DNA of 64,000 nt, taken from Torreya grandis. Its lineage: Eukaryota; Streptophyta; Pinopsida; Cupressales; Taxaceae. The notes below the pieces were generated by a model that saw only the letters and a list, made by a program, of their open reading frames with translations, was not told the DNA's origin and did not search any database. Positions 50,016 through 62,500 of the stretch are shown here, piece after piece; position 1 is the stretch's first letter; every line of letters starts with the position of its first letter. The translations under genes and the position numbers were made by a program. The DNA is taken from the NCBI GenBank assembly GCA_037957365.1, contig JARHVA010000459.1:4926001-4990000 (forward strand), written 5' to 3'.

Positions 50016-50351
50016 TTACTTTTTCAACATGATATTAACCCATTTTATCAATATAACATTAGGTACCATTAACTCTCTTCTGATAAGTAGTTGGATTTCA
50101 TTTTCCTTTTTTCTATATTTATCTACATATCTTCCTATTCTTTTTTTATTCAAAAGATATGATGAAAATTCCTTTAGAAGGAAATCTCCAACATATAAAT
50201 TAGGGTTCCATTCCCTATCATAAGGTACATCATAGTTGTGAAGATAAAACTCACACAATTGTGCTTGTTCTTCTAACGAGCTTTCTTTATAGATTTGAAA
50301 GAAAAAGAGGGGATCAATTACTTCATAAGGCATCTCACAGTAAGTTCTCAT
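50016..50351 (-). pseudogene. Open 111-codon piece of the A2 3' ORF
   Basis: It starts MRTYCEMPYEVIDPLFFFQI and contains EEQAQLCEFYLHNYDVPYDR, then EWNPNLYVGDFLLKEFSSYL and a Lys/Arg-rich tail (RRELMVPN). The A1 counterpart at about 1317-1000 keeps YKE, EEQ, HNY, DREWNPNLYVG and FSSYLLN. This is the best-preserved block between the two copies outside pol and suggests selection on a protein. No membrane segment. The function is unknown. The overlapping plus-strand frame 50029-50223 is a shadow. Confidence 0.6.
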
Positions 50352-51190
50352 AAATCTAAACTTATGCCATTTCCCTTCAAGATATATTTAATATACTCTT
50401 GTAAGAGGTTATAGTTAATGAGCTTTTGGGTAAGACTAGCCATATATTTAATCTTTTGCTATAGTTTGGAGATTATTTCTTCCTTTAACCTATTATTTTA
50501 TTTAAATTTCTTGTTTTCTTTTGTTAATTCCTTCAAACTTTTAGACTGAATATCGATAAAATTAATCAATTTAAAATATATTACAAATTAGAAATGATAC
50601 CTAACTTCTTGGATAGTTGTAGGTTATTCTTATAGATTTTCCTCTATAGAAGGTTCTGAAATATTGACTGTAGGATGGTCTTTAGTAGAGGGATGCAAAT
50701 GAAAATATACTACCACAAGTACATCAAATCCTCCTCCAAATTGATCTTGTATCATCTTTCTTAGTCTCTTAATTTCTTATAGGGCTTGTACCAGAGTTGG
50801 AGATTCCACTTGTATGGCATGTTGATTCATTCATTCTGCTTCTTCTTGCATTGGTTCCTCTTGAAATTCTTCAAGACTATGATCTACTTGTTCTACCTCC
50901 TAATTATATTCTATAGAGCATTATTCCTTATTTTTTTTAGCCTTCAGAGATTCATAACTATTGGTAGTCTATTTTTCTCCAGATTATTCATTAATTTCAA
51001 TAATAGAAGAAGGTTTAGTTTTCATTTTTCCTCTTAGTCTATGGGATCTGTGAGGAGAAGAGGTTACCTTAGCCTTTTTGGGAGAAGGTGGAAGTTCCTC
51101 CTCATACTCATCTAAATCAAGTTGGATAATGAGTCTCTTTATTTTTCTTCTAAATTCTTTACTTATGGAAGTCCTTTCTTTAGTCCTTAC

Positions 51191-51320
51191 TGCAGGTTAT
51201 TGTGTGGCTATAGGAAGGTCTCCTTCTACAAGTTCTTATGGAGCTATAGAAAGGTCTCCTATAGATTCTTATGGATCTATAGAAAGGTTTTATACTTCAA
51301 GTTTTTATGTAGCTACATGA
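51191..51320 (-). repeat. Tandem repeat inside the A2 3' ORF, about four units of 33-36 bp
   Basis: Units share ttcttatggagctatagaaa and ggtctcct-like tails. On the minus strand one frame gives GDLSIAP and GDLPIAT in adjacent units. It is the same array as 2213-2345. Confidence 0.65.
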
Positions 51321-52434
51321 AGGGCTTCTTATGATCTCTATTCTTCTACCTCTAATTCATTTTCTATTTCATTTCCCTCTCTATCACTTTCTACATTTCC
51401 TAGTACTTGGATAAATTATTTCCAACCTATGTTGGGTTTAGTCCTTTGTAAATAGTCTTAAAAAATTAAATAAATTAAACAATAATGGGAAATAACTTTA
51501 AAATTATCTCTTTGAAATGCCTCTACCATTTTTTTGATCATGTGGAGTAATAAGCTGGGGACATTTATCTCTATACTGTGCCATAAATGATTCATGAATT
51601 TGAATTGAATGTCATGAAACATGGAATATCTCCCTTCAAAAGTGAAATGTCTATAGATGAACTCAATAGATTTGACCCATCTTCCTGGTAAAGATAATGA
51701 TTTAGTGCCCTACTTTGAAGTTTTCAATATTTCATTTCCTTTGATGAATTTTCACCTCTCTACTTCAACAACAAATTTTATTGCCATACCTCTCTTGTTG
51801 ATGGCAATCCCATTACTCTACTAATGTCAGTTTATATCATCTTAATTTTCTTTCCTTTTACTATTGTTAGGATTTTATGCAATGAACCAGTGAATTCATC
51901 TATAATTCCTTAATATAGTGACTATATCCTCTCAAAATATTGTCTCCATCCTACATTCTATAATAGGTCCATGATGTTTGGGCTATTGGTTAAAGGAGTG
52001 GTATCAATCGTCTCATGTTTAAGTAAGTCCCCTCCCATATTATGAGATGAAATTTTAGTTACATGTGCATGTTATTGTAGTAAGGGTTTTGTGGATTTGG
52101 TGAAATGTTTGTGATTTTTTCTTTGGGATAAAAATAATTCATTTGAATTATGTAAAATCCCCCCTAGCTTAAATTATCACTTGTCCTTAAGGGACAAATC
52201 TAACATGCAAAAATGACTCATGGTAAGAGCAATGGGTGGTAATAGTAGTGTGTCAATCATCACATCAATCAGTGAAGTGGAAAATATGGTGAGTTGGCAT
52301 GATAAAGAGAAGATATGGTGGCATGTTAATAGCATTAAAATCCATCATCTTACTAATAATTAAAATTTATGACATGAAATGAATATAAAATAATTACCTT
52401 GTTACATGTAGGAATACCTTTCATCTAAGGCATG

Positions 52435-52990
52435 GGTTAAGGCTTTGACCTCAACCCATTTTATGAAATAATTAATACACATTAATATATATTCTTTATT
52501 ATTATATTTAGGATCAATGGGACCTATAAAATTTAATCCCCATTTGTCAAAGGGTTCCAAAACTAGTTATGAATATAATGAAATTTCATTAGAGCGAGTG
52601 GTTTTTCTCATACACTAGTATTGATCACATCTATGAGTATATATCATGGCATCTTTATATAAAGAAAGCCAATAATATTTGGTAGTAAGCATTTTCATAG
52701 CATTCCATTTGGTAGTAAAATGACCCCCGTAGGTTTCATCATGGTAGGCTTTGAGAATGTCATAAGCTTCATCTTCTCGGATACATCTCATAACTAAACT
52801 TGGTCTAGTGATAAATAGATATATTTCAATCCAAGATTAATGTTTGCCTTGTTGGATCAGGGGTTGTTTTTCCCTAGGTGATAAATGTTTTGGTAGTGAT
52901 CTTTCAATAAGATAGTTATCAATTTATACAAACCTAGGATATTGAATTATTACTAAAAATAAATGTTCATCAGGACAAGAATCATCAACA
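52435..52990 (-). pseudogene. A2 integrase, C-terminal half deleted
   Basis: It matches A1 4838-5345. Only the zinc-finger part and the beginning of the core remain. The next A1 sequence, 3463-4837, carrying the second and third catalytic motifs and the C-terminal domain, is absent. The join falls near 52434, where a short CAT is shared by both break sides. Confidence 0.8.
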
Positions 52991-54340
52991 ATAGGACTAT
53001 GCTCATCATCTTGAAATTGAGATATAAAATATGCTACTACATTATCCTTACTTGGTCTGTCCATAATGGTAATATCAAACTCTTGTAGCAAAATCAACAA
53101 TCAAATTATCCTACCTATTACAATAGGTTTTTTCATTAAATACCTAATTGTTTCATGATTTATGTGGATGAATACTTGGTAACCTATAATGTAGTGTCAA
53201 AATTCGTTGATGGTAATAAATTATTTCTCTATTATAATGTAGTTGAGTTTAACCCCTTAAAGATTATTATTGATGAAATAGATTACATAACTAAAAGGTT
53301 TATCTTTTTAACCAAGGATAACTCATAAAATGGTGTCATGTGCATCTATGTGGATGTGAAAATGCTTCTTCTAATTAGGCCCTCTCATAAAATGAGTTGT
53401 TATGAGAAGGTCTTTGAGTTACTGAAAGGCAATTTGATAATCATTAGTCCATGTAAATTTAACATCCTTAGTAACTAATCCAAATAATGGTGTGGAAATT
53501 TTACTAAAATATTTGATGAATCATCTATAATAACCAACATGTCCTAAAAATCTTGTAACATATTCTGCTTCTTTGGTGTGGGTAGATCCTTAATTATACT
53601 TATCTTTATTGGTTCAAATTTAATTATAGTAGGGTATATGTGATGTCCTAACATAATCCCTTCAGTCATTAGCATATAATTTTCTTCATTAATAAGAGAT
53701 AATTGGTGGTCCTGGAAGCATTTAATAACTTTATCAAGGTTTTTTAAATTTTCTTTAAATGTCTATCCATAGATAGTGAAATTGTCCATGTATATTTCAA
53801 CACAGTCATGGGAAAGATTAGATAATATGGTCAAAATAGCAATTTGAAAAGTGGATGGGGTATTACAAAGACCAAATGGCAAGATGACATAGGTATAGGT
53901 TCCCCAAGGGTAGGTAAAAGTGGTAATATCTTGGTCTTATGGAGTAATTTGTATCTAATTATAACCACTATAGTCATCTAGGAAGTAAAACTACTTTTTC
54001 CCTACTAATGTATCCAACACTTGATCAAGAAATGGAAGTAGAAAGTGATCCTTCATGGTAGCAGCATTCAATTCTTGGTATTTAATGCAAATACACCATT
54101 TTCCCCCTTTCTTAGAGAAAATGACTAGGGGAGAGACCCAATATCTATCCAAAATAGGATAAACAATTTTTGCATCCAAGAGTTTTTATAAATTAGTTTT
54201 GATAATATCTTTAATTACATTATTCATTCGTCATTGGGGTTAGTGAATAGGTTTGAATTCTTATTTAATGTAAATGTGATGCATGCATAAATCTAAGGGT
54301 ATTACTTTCATATCATGTTAATTCCAAAAAAATGTTTTTG
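52991..54340 (-). pseudogene. A2 reverse transcriptase and RNase H, decayed
   Basis: The open piece 54179-53991 reads MDAKIVYPILDRYWVSPLVI, then GGKWCICIKYQELNAATMKD and FLLPFLDQVLDTLVGKK, the front of a Ty3-gypsy RT like that of A1. Near 53770-53810 the active site reads CVEIYMDN, so the second Asp of Tyr-x-Asp-Asp is Asn. RNase H follows at about 53500-52990 with stops, matching A1 5950-5420. Confidence 0.85.
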
Positions 54341-54779
54341 TGTGCTTTCTCTGCATTGTAAGTAATTAACTTTCTTGTTGGGGTGTTAAGGAGGTGTTTT
54401 TAAGATATTTATTTAGTATAATGTCTACTTTCTTTGTTAAAGAAAGCATAGTTTCTACATTTGTCATTAAAGGAGTATAACTGCATTGATGGGGAAGTAA
54501 TTTATGGAATGTCCAAATGTCTCTTGTAGTTTTAGAAATATAATTCTCAAAAAATGTATTTTGAAGAGGGCATGTTGTACAATCCAATAGGTTTTTGGCT
54601 ACAAAATCCTATTGATAGGTGTTTTGTAGGATACTAGTAAGGATTGTGTCTTCTTCTTGTCCCTATAGAGTTAGACTCTAGTTAGTTATGTAGAGAGGTT
54701 ACAAGGAGATATCTTCCTCAAATTAATCAATCCAAGTGGTTGGGCCATCATTATAGGAAGGCTAAGTTGGTGGATAAAT
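54341..54779 (-). other. A2 pol linker between protease and RT
   Basis: Counterpart of A1 6761-7250. The open piece 54587-54366 (MDCTTCPLQNTFFENYI) belongs here. No domain is recognised. Confidence 0.5.
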
Positions 54780-55200
54780 AATCAATTTCTTGATGTAATT
54801 TCCATTAGAAATTAGCATTTTTCCTAACCTACAACTAATAAAAGCATCAACAGTGGCCAACGATAGGAGGCCAAAGATGAGAGGATAACCTCCCAAGTTC
54901 CTTTTTGGTTATAGGATAATAAAGTCTATTGGATATTTTCAAGAGTCCATAGTGATAAAAAGGTCCTCAACAATCCCCTCAAGCTTAATAGTTGATCTAT
55001 CAACCATCTGAAGGATGATGGGTATTGGATGAAGTGTGGTGAGTTTCAATTGTCGCATGGTTTCCATGGTCATCATATTGATTATTATGCGCAAATCAAT
55101 TAAATTATTGGATATGGGTTCGCCATGGATACTAAAATTTACTATAAGACTTCCAAAATTAGATATTTTAAAGGGACCTATATTTCCCAACATAATATCT
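54780..55200 (-). pseudogene. A2 aspartic protease domain, decayed
   Basis: The open piece 55193-54939 starts MLGNIGPFKISNFGSLIVNF and holds GEPISNNLIDLRIIINMMTM, then LQMVDRSTIKLEG. The catalytic triplet is Asp-Leu-Arg instead of Asp-Leu-Gly (A1 keeps Asp-Leu-Gly), so this copy should be inactive. Its position between gag and RT is as in A1. Confidence 0.85.
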
Positions 55201-56240
55201 GCTAGTTAGCTAATGACCTAAAATGTTTTAGGATCCTTCTTATTTCTTCCCAATTTTTTCAATCATAGCTCTCTAACAAAATTATTTTAGATAGGAACAT
55301 CCTTTATTAATTGAAAGAGTGGGATTTTTATGCAAACATTCTTGAGTTATCCTAAGATATCAAATTTGGGCTCTATTTTAGGATGTGATATCTTCAATCT
55401 CTCTAAAAAAAGAGGATTGTCAGATTCTTTTTTATTTTTGGATGGACTTGGCTCAAGATTGGTTACATGTGGATATGGATTAGTATGTAGTGGTTCTAGT
55501 TAAAAAATTTGTATGATTATGGGTGAGGTGGGTTGTGGAAAAACACAACTTGAGTGAAGTTAAACTTGATTAATATCCAAGGTATATGTTGGGTATTGCA
55601 TTATTTCAGTGGATTATGTTGGTTGAACCAGCTTATTAGTAGGATTGGCGATGGGTTGGGTAGGTAATTGAGTGGTTTGAAAAGGTTACTAAGTCTTTGG
55701 CATTAAGGCCTATTATTTTTTTGGTTCTTTCATTTTCTATAGAAAAGCCTTGATTACCTCTCCATTGTTGTTATCATGGATTAGATGGAAATAACCATTA
55801 CTAGTTTTTGAATTGCCTAGGATGAGGTTGTTGTCCATTATGTTGCATCTTTATTAATTTTGAGGTAGCGATCAATTTGTTTGAGACCAATTTTGATTGG
55901 GTATATTCATCTAAGAACCATATTGAGGATAATTTGAGAATTGAGAATTCACAAACATAGAATTAGATGACATACATGATCTTTGTACCCATGGTTTATA
56001 TCGATCCATGAAAAATAATTGATTCTCATCTTCTCATATGGCATGTAGCTCCACTATCTTAGGATTTTCCTTAGTTATGCTAGCTACCCAAGATTTCATA
56101 GAATGTCATGTATAATTTGCCTTCTTTTTTCATTCAAGGCAATAGTTAACTAAGGCTTTCTCAATTTCTTCTTGCTTCCTCTATGTATTTAATGTATCAA
56201 GCTGAGTATCTAGGTGGTTGATAATGTTCTACTTCATCTC
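55201..56240 (-). other. A2 gag-protease linker
   Basis: It matches A1 7641-8600 along its length. The text is Pro/Asn-rich and broken, with no open frame of note. Confidence 0.5.
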
Positions 56241-57410
56241 CTGCATTAGGTTTATAACTTCACATCTAGATATTCTTGTTGTAGATGTTGTAGTAAGGGT
56301 TATGCCCCTACTTTTGTTCATGGTTGATTTGGAGTAGTTTGGACATAGAACTATAGTTCATCAAAGGGTAGTGTAGAAACATTACCACCTGACATTATAT
56401 CTAGTACCTCCAAATAATCATATCTAATTCCTTTAAAGAATATCAACTTGATTGATTCCTTGTCCATTTTAGTCTTCTTGTATTTTTTCAAGTTGAATAA
56501 AAAACTTTCCATATATTCTTCCAATGAATCATCATCAACTTCTGTCATTTAGAATATGTCATTTCTCTTGTAGTTTCTACCCCTAAAATAGTCTTGTTAT
56601 TTCATCAGAAACCCCTCCATTTATTTCCATGTAAAAATGACATCCTTTGTGAGTCCCATAAACCATATAAGTGTTCCTATTTTGAGTGTTATTGGAAAAA
56701 AATTCAGTTTTTGAGCCTCTATTATAATCATAGTTATGGCATAGGATGTTGAACTCAAAAATAAATGTGTCTAGATCCTTAGATGGTTTTCCCCTAAAAG
56801 TTGGAAGGGTAGGGTGAGGGATATTCTTCATGGGTTCATTTTCATCAGGAGTAAGGATAGTAAATCTGAAATTAGTAGAATCATTGGTAGTGTTATCTTA
56901 CTGATGATCCCCTATGAATACTCTTTGTGTTGGTAGATTGAAGGTTATTGCTACCCACCGCTCAAAATTCCTATCAATTATTTTTATTTCTTGGGGTGTA
57001 GAGGATGGAAAGTTTATCTTTTTTATTAATAATTTATCGATTCCTATATAATGGGGGTGGTGTGGAGGTTTCATGAGATTTATCTAGTGTCTTAGCAAAG
57101 AGTCTCACTAAATTGGAAGATTTTATTAGCTTGGTGTTTCTTCTAGGAATAAGAATAGCCTTGATGCCTCCTTAGAAAGAAATTTGGGTGATGGAGGGAA
57201 GTGAACTTTAGATTCTTGAGTATAAGGTGATAAGGTGGGAATTCTCAAAGGTGGTACATGTGGTTCTATTTTAGGGTTATGAACCTCCTCAATGTCTCCA
57301 GCTTGTGCTACCAGTCTAACCAAAAATTCTTCCTTCTCTACTCTTTTATTAACAACTATGAGTAATCTTCAGAAATTCCTTTGTGTTCCTCAGCTGCTAA
57401 AGGATGAATT
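56241..57410 (-). pseudogene. A2 gag, decayed
   Basis: Open pieces at 57323-57126 (LVAQAGDIEEVHNPK, YTQESKVHFP), 56831-56583 (MKNIPHPTLPTFRGKPSKDL, FIFEFNILCHNYDYN) and 56548-56351 (DDDSLEEYMESFLFNLKKYK, IKLIFFKGIRYDYLEVLDIM) follow the A1 gag in order. The capsid core between the last two is frame-shifted. It would form the particle shell. Confidence 0.8.
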
Positions 57411-57706
57411 TTAGATCTTGAAGTAATGTTTGATGATTCAGCTAAAAAACCTCATATATAGTCCTCTTCACTTTACATGTACATCAACCACTTTTGTTTT
57501 TTTTAACTTTTTACCCACCCTGCCTAGACAGGGTTACTAATATGAGGCTTTTATAAATTTCCCACTATCGTAATTAAAAAAGGAAAATTTAAACTATGAA
57601 AACAAGAAATATTTAATATAAATAACAACAAACTTTAGAAATAAAAACAATAAATAACCATAAATAATTATTGTCAAAATTGAAGATTATAAGTGTGTGA
57701 CACCCT
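57411..57706 (-). other. A2 untranslated leader
   Basis: It matches A1 9881-10144. A/T-rich, no ORF. Confidence 0.55.
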
Positions 57707-57724
57707 TCCCATGAAACGGTGCCA
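57707..57724 (-). promoter_or_regulatory. Primer binding site of A2, tRNA-Asp type
   Basis: The minus strand reads TGGCACCGTTTCATGGGA, four bases from the LTR edge. TGGC-CCGTT keeps most of the tRNA-Asp complement. Confidence 0.8.
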
Positions 57725-57728
57725 AAAA

Positions 57729-58884
57729 TGACTAGTAGTTAATTCACAATCATATAGACTTCTCTTGATCAAAATGAAAAAGGAGATTTACCATAGACCT
57801 ATACACTCTACTTCATTTAAATTTAAACTTGAGGATGTAGACTTGATAGGATGACTTCACTATAGTGCACACTCAATGTTCTAATTTGACCTTCTGCCAA
57901 TTGTAATCTAAGATGTTGAAGTCATGTAGTAAATGTAATTATATAATTAAACATGAACATAATAATTTTAAATAAATGTGTATACATTTAAATCTTGCTT
58001 AAACAAATGTAAGAAAGAATGTAAATCACACAATCTCAAAATAAAACACACAATGCATAAAGAAATCAAATAACATGCTTTTTTATTTAAATCGGTTGGA
58101 TTGTTGTTGCAAGACTTCCAAAGGGGGTCCTTCATCCTTATGATCCTAGATTAAATCTTTCCTCTCAAAACACTTAATTTAACTCAAAAATGTTTGTTCA
58201 TATTTAAAAAAATGCAACAATGAATTATTGAAGGAATTTATAATAATAGTTTTTTGACAAAAATATACTTCTAATAATTGTCTAATCAAATATAATACTT
58301 ATCAACTCTATTGTTACATATATATACCACAAAGGATATTGTTTTATAAAAATTTATATATATTATAATCTAAGAAACATTTGACCTAGGATAACCAAAA
58401 TTGACTCCTTTTACTAAAGTAGTCTTTCATGTGAATTCTGTAACATTACTATAGGACAAACAAAGTTATTTCATTCTTTAACTACTCCTTATTGGGCTCC
58501 ATGGAGGTTATATTTGTTTCTAAGATTTAGTTGAAAAAATAATCAAAATATATTCACCTATGGCTTTGGTCATGTAGTGGTTGTAGGATAGTTTATGTGA
58601 TGAGATTCTGTTTCTACAAGATGTTTTGTGCTATATACCTATTTCTCATAAACATCCTTAAAACACATTATAGAAAAAACATCCTATAAAAGAAGATAAT
58701 TATCATATACTTAATTTCAATACATAATTCTAACTATTTAAAGAGTATAGAAACATAATGCTATTTATAGGATTATGGATGCTTAAGGAAGGAAAATTTA
58801 TGGGAAAGTACTCAAAAGCATGGTAGATAGAAAGGGTGAGTGTAATATATGAGGAAAAGAACAAGACATTTATGGGGCTCATCA
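57729..58884 (-). repeat. 5' LTR of A2, 1156 bp
   Basis: The plus strand runs TGACTAG to CTCATCA, the same ends as the A1 5' LTR. C3 ORF-L text resumes at 58885 (ccaagtgcacaacatccatg). Confidence 0.88.
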
Positions 58885-59513
58885 CCAAGTGCACAACATC
58901 CATGGGCTATGATGTGGGACATTAATATCCCAGTTCATGAAGAAGTTAATTCGTGGATAGTTGCCCTATAATAGGAAGATAAAAGAAGAATGGTTGATTT
59001 AGGACAATCAAGTGGAGCATAAATGGAGCCCTCAACTCCAAAGGTAATAAAATCTATTTTTGATGTAAAATTTGACCCAACCACTACCAATTTGCAAAGA
59101 TTAATTGAAAAGAAGGCTAGTTTTGGTGGAGATGAATGTACTTTCCAAAAATTAGAACCTTCTATTGGATTGACTCTATTTGGAGGATAAAATCCTAGTG
59201 AATACCTAATATTTGAAGAAAATGCTCTTTAAATTTCTCAAGTTTAGTCATATTAATTGAAAATAATGATCAAGGGCATCTTGTAAAAAAACAAGAATTT
59301 GAAATAATAATCCATCTTGTCAATCTAAGAAGACAAATTCATGCATTTTAAGGATAAAATGGATTATTTGTTTAATTATTTAAAGTTAGTTAAGACCAAG
59401 AAGAATGCAATAAATCAATGAAGTATTAAGGCTACAGGCCAAGTTGGCCAATGGTATGATTCAAGCTACCAAGTGAAGGATTTGATCAAGGTCTTGACTA
59501 AAAATCAAATCCC
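58885..59513 (+). pseudogene. C3 ORF-L, second part after A2
   Basis: It matches C2 35776-36404, starting ccaagtgcacaacatccatg and ending ctaaaaatcaaatcccta. It continues the ORF-L broken at 48715, short of about 580 bases. At 59514 the similarity to C2 stops and C4 begins. Confidence 0.75.
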
Positions 59514-62500
59514 TATAAGAGATTCCATACATTACTAAAGAGGAGAAAATTATTATATTTATTAGTAAGAGGTACTATGACTTGGTTGTTTCTCAAATGG
59601 TCAAACTTCATCATGCTACTACCAAAGTAGAGGTACTTCACTATGTTGATGTGCTTATTCTAATTTTTATAGACTATGGGATTGAAAATGATTAGATCAT
59701 TCATATAGGGATCTCTAGGAGAGTTGTTTATATTTACCCATTAGCCCCTGAAACATATTATAAGATCCTAAAACCCCATGTGTACATGCCCAAACTAAAG
59801 GAATGGACCAATCATAATGACCTAGATACCATCCTAAAACCATGGTAATTCTAAGGGAACCATGTATTCTAAGACTTTGAGGGTAGGATCCCAATTATCT
59901 AGTTCTAGGAAGGGATCAAGGTAATCATGACCCTTATAAACAAAGCATCAACATACCCCTCAACTACCTATGTCAACAAGAGATGGGTCTCATTTTTGAA
60001 TTTCATGGTAGAGAAAGAGCTCATTCCTCTTGTAGGGGATATGATTAGCATCTTCCTAGGGAAATAATTAACTGCCATCAAGAGGAATACAAAAAATTAG
60101 TTATTTATGATGTATTATCTTCTAGATGCCCTACTTGCTTCCACAAAGATCCTAGACATCAAAAAATGGTCTCCTAAAGGTAATACCACCATCTCCCACC
60201 ACTACTCAAAATTGTACATATTCAATTATAGGAACCACATGTAATTCATCTATGATTGTGTATATCCTACCTTAATGGAGGTTATTATAAGGTCTCTCAT
60301 GTCTAGGGTTCACCCACTTCTCAATAAATATGTGGAGTTGATGGGAGATATGTGGTTTTACCCAGATTGCATAGTGATTCAAATTGAGAGAATCTTGATG
60401 TAAACATATAGATTACCTATCAATATACCTAGAAAGTTGGTAGAATAGGAAATTACCTCTAAACTCATCAATGGTGTTGATGGATTTTATAAAGAGAAGA
60501 GTAAGGCCCTCCTCCATCCCTTTCCTCTAATAATTAGAAGGATAGTACTAAAAGATTGGAACTAGGTGGACACTATCTCTAGGCATATGGACTCCTTTGG
60601 GTTTCAATTAGATGATTTCAAATAGTGGGATATAAATAATGTAGTGAGCAATCTTCTGAAGAGCTAGTAGTTTCCAAAACCTATATATATGCATCAAATT
60701 GGTATCCATGATACCATTTATATTAGGTTAATTAGTTTTGAGGAAGTGTTGACTGGACTAAAAAGATATAACATTAAACTTGAACATATATTGACAAGTG
60801 ATGAGAAACCATTTAGGGATATATGGAAAATAAAACATCTCCTATATCATTTTGTACCTAGAACTTCTAGGTCACCTCAAGAACAACCTCAATTGGAGAA
60901 TACACCACCCAAGGGTAAATTATATAGGGACATGTCAAGGAAAAGATGGAAGAGAGACCTAAAGAGGGACCCTCATTCTTAGCCTTACCCTAAATAATAT
61001 AATCTCTAGATAAACACTTAGACATGATTAATTTAGATCTATATGAAATAGTTGATGTATTTAGAGTTCTCATTAAGGCACATGACACTGATGAATAAGA
61101 GGAACATATTGAAGAAGAACAATTCTAAATAGGAGAGCCTAAGAAAGAGAAAGAGAAAGAGAAATAATTTACTCTTGATATAATCCTAGTGGCACCCAAA
61201 GAGAAGAGAAATCCAAATTTGGGATTGGTCCCTATTGGATAAAATAAGACAAGTTTGACTCTCACTCATCTTATGAGTGAATTCAACATTTTTAATGATG
61301 AATACCCCATACATAGATGAGTTATCCTTGATTGGTTCATTTATTAGAAATTTCAAAAGATCCCCTCTTTGTCCCACTAATGGGCACTAACAAAGGATGT
61401 TAATATTGAGGTGCATGATGATATCAAGCCATGGATCAAGGCCTTGATAAAATTAAGAATAATAAAGGAGGATAGTGGCCATTACAAGGCTAGAAAGAAA
61501 GAAAGTAGATGCTCTAAGAACATCTAACAGCACAAGAGTGGAGGTCCCATATCCTAAAAAATACATAGAGCTAATTACTCCATTGAAATTCAATTTGAAA
61601 ATAGCTAGATTGGAAAGGGTGACTATTAGGAAAGCCATGGTGGGAACTGTGGAGTTCACTTCCCAAAAGGTTGAACCCTGGTTGGAGGGAAATAACTTAG
61701 TGAGGTTCCTATCCATGAGGATGATGTGGAGAGCCTACTTGAGGCTCATTCATCTCAAGCCAAATCTAGGATTAGAGGAATGAAACAAAGGATCCAAGAT
61801 TTAGAAAGGGAAAATGAAAACTTAGAGACATAGACCATTTTATCAGTACCTGATGTCATAATAAACATGTTTAAAGCATCATTATTTGATATGTTTGACT
61901 CTTTAAAATTAGTAAGGCTGATAGAAAATGCATTAAGACAGTAAGGTGAGGTGGCTAAGGGATTAATAACAAAGTGGTAGGAGGTAAAGACCAAGATAAA
62001 GTATATCATTAGAATTTTTATCATGGATGGAATCCATAACATCAAAACCATCATCTTGGTCCACTTGAATTATATATTAGGGATAGTGCTAGACAAAATC
62101 TAGAGTCTAATTGTGTGGACATAGAGTTTAGATAGGCTCCTGATTGATGACAAAGAAGTAATTACTAGAATTAAAAAAATCCTAGGCATTATGATAGCTA
62201 ATCCTACCAAGACTATAGCCTTGGGATTATTGATGATGTAAAGTATAAGCATATAGCTACCTCGATAATGAAAGAGGTAAAGGGAAAAAGCTAGGGCAAA
62301 TAAGGAAGTGAAAATGGTAAGATTTTGGGAATGATCTTCATAGCTGAGGAAAAGATTATAGAAGCTTAGATCATCAAAGAAGACATGGCCATAGATGATA
62401 GGGACCTAGATGACTTAGTTGAGCAGGAAGAGGTTTGCCTCCTAAAGTTAGTTGTGGATCTAGAGCTTGTCAAAGAATAACATCAATGGGATATAGAGAT

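Larger units (their letters stand above)
49571..52430 (-). pseudogene. Extra 3' ORF region of A2, decayed
   Basis: The region is the counterpart of A1 561-3480. In broken minus-strand frames it reads DTTPLTNSPNIMDLL near 51980-52020, NVGWRQYFERI near 51950, then IIDEFTGSLHKILTIVKGKK near 51850-51910 and ISRVMGLPSTREVW near 51790-51830. A charged stretch and the repeat array 51191-51320 follow, and last the intact 111-codon piece at 50016-50351. The first block has the look of the plant transposon-associated globular domain found in extra ORFs of Athila/Tat elements, but I cannot confirm that. Confidence 0.6.
48716..58884 (-). mobile_element. LTR retrotransposon A2, family A, nested in C3
   Basis: It has the same plan as A1 on the minus strand: 5' LTR 57729-58884, primer site, gag, protease, RT, RNase H, truncated integrase, extra 3' ORF region, purine tract, 3' LTR 48716-49557. 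C3 sequence flanks it on both sides. The 3' LTR lacks its outer about 305 bases, so no target duplication can be checked. An internal deletion near 52434 removes the back of integrase. Confidence 0.9.
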
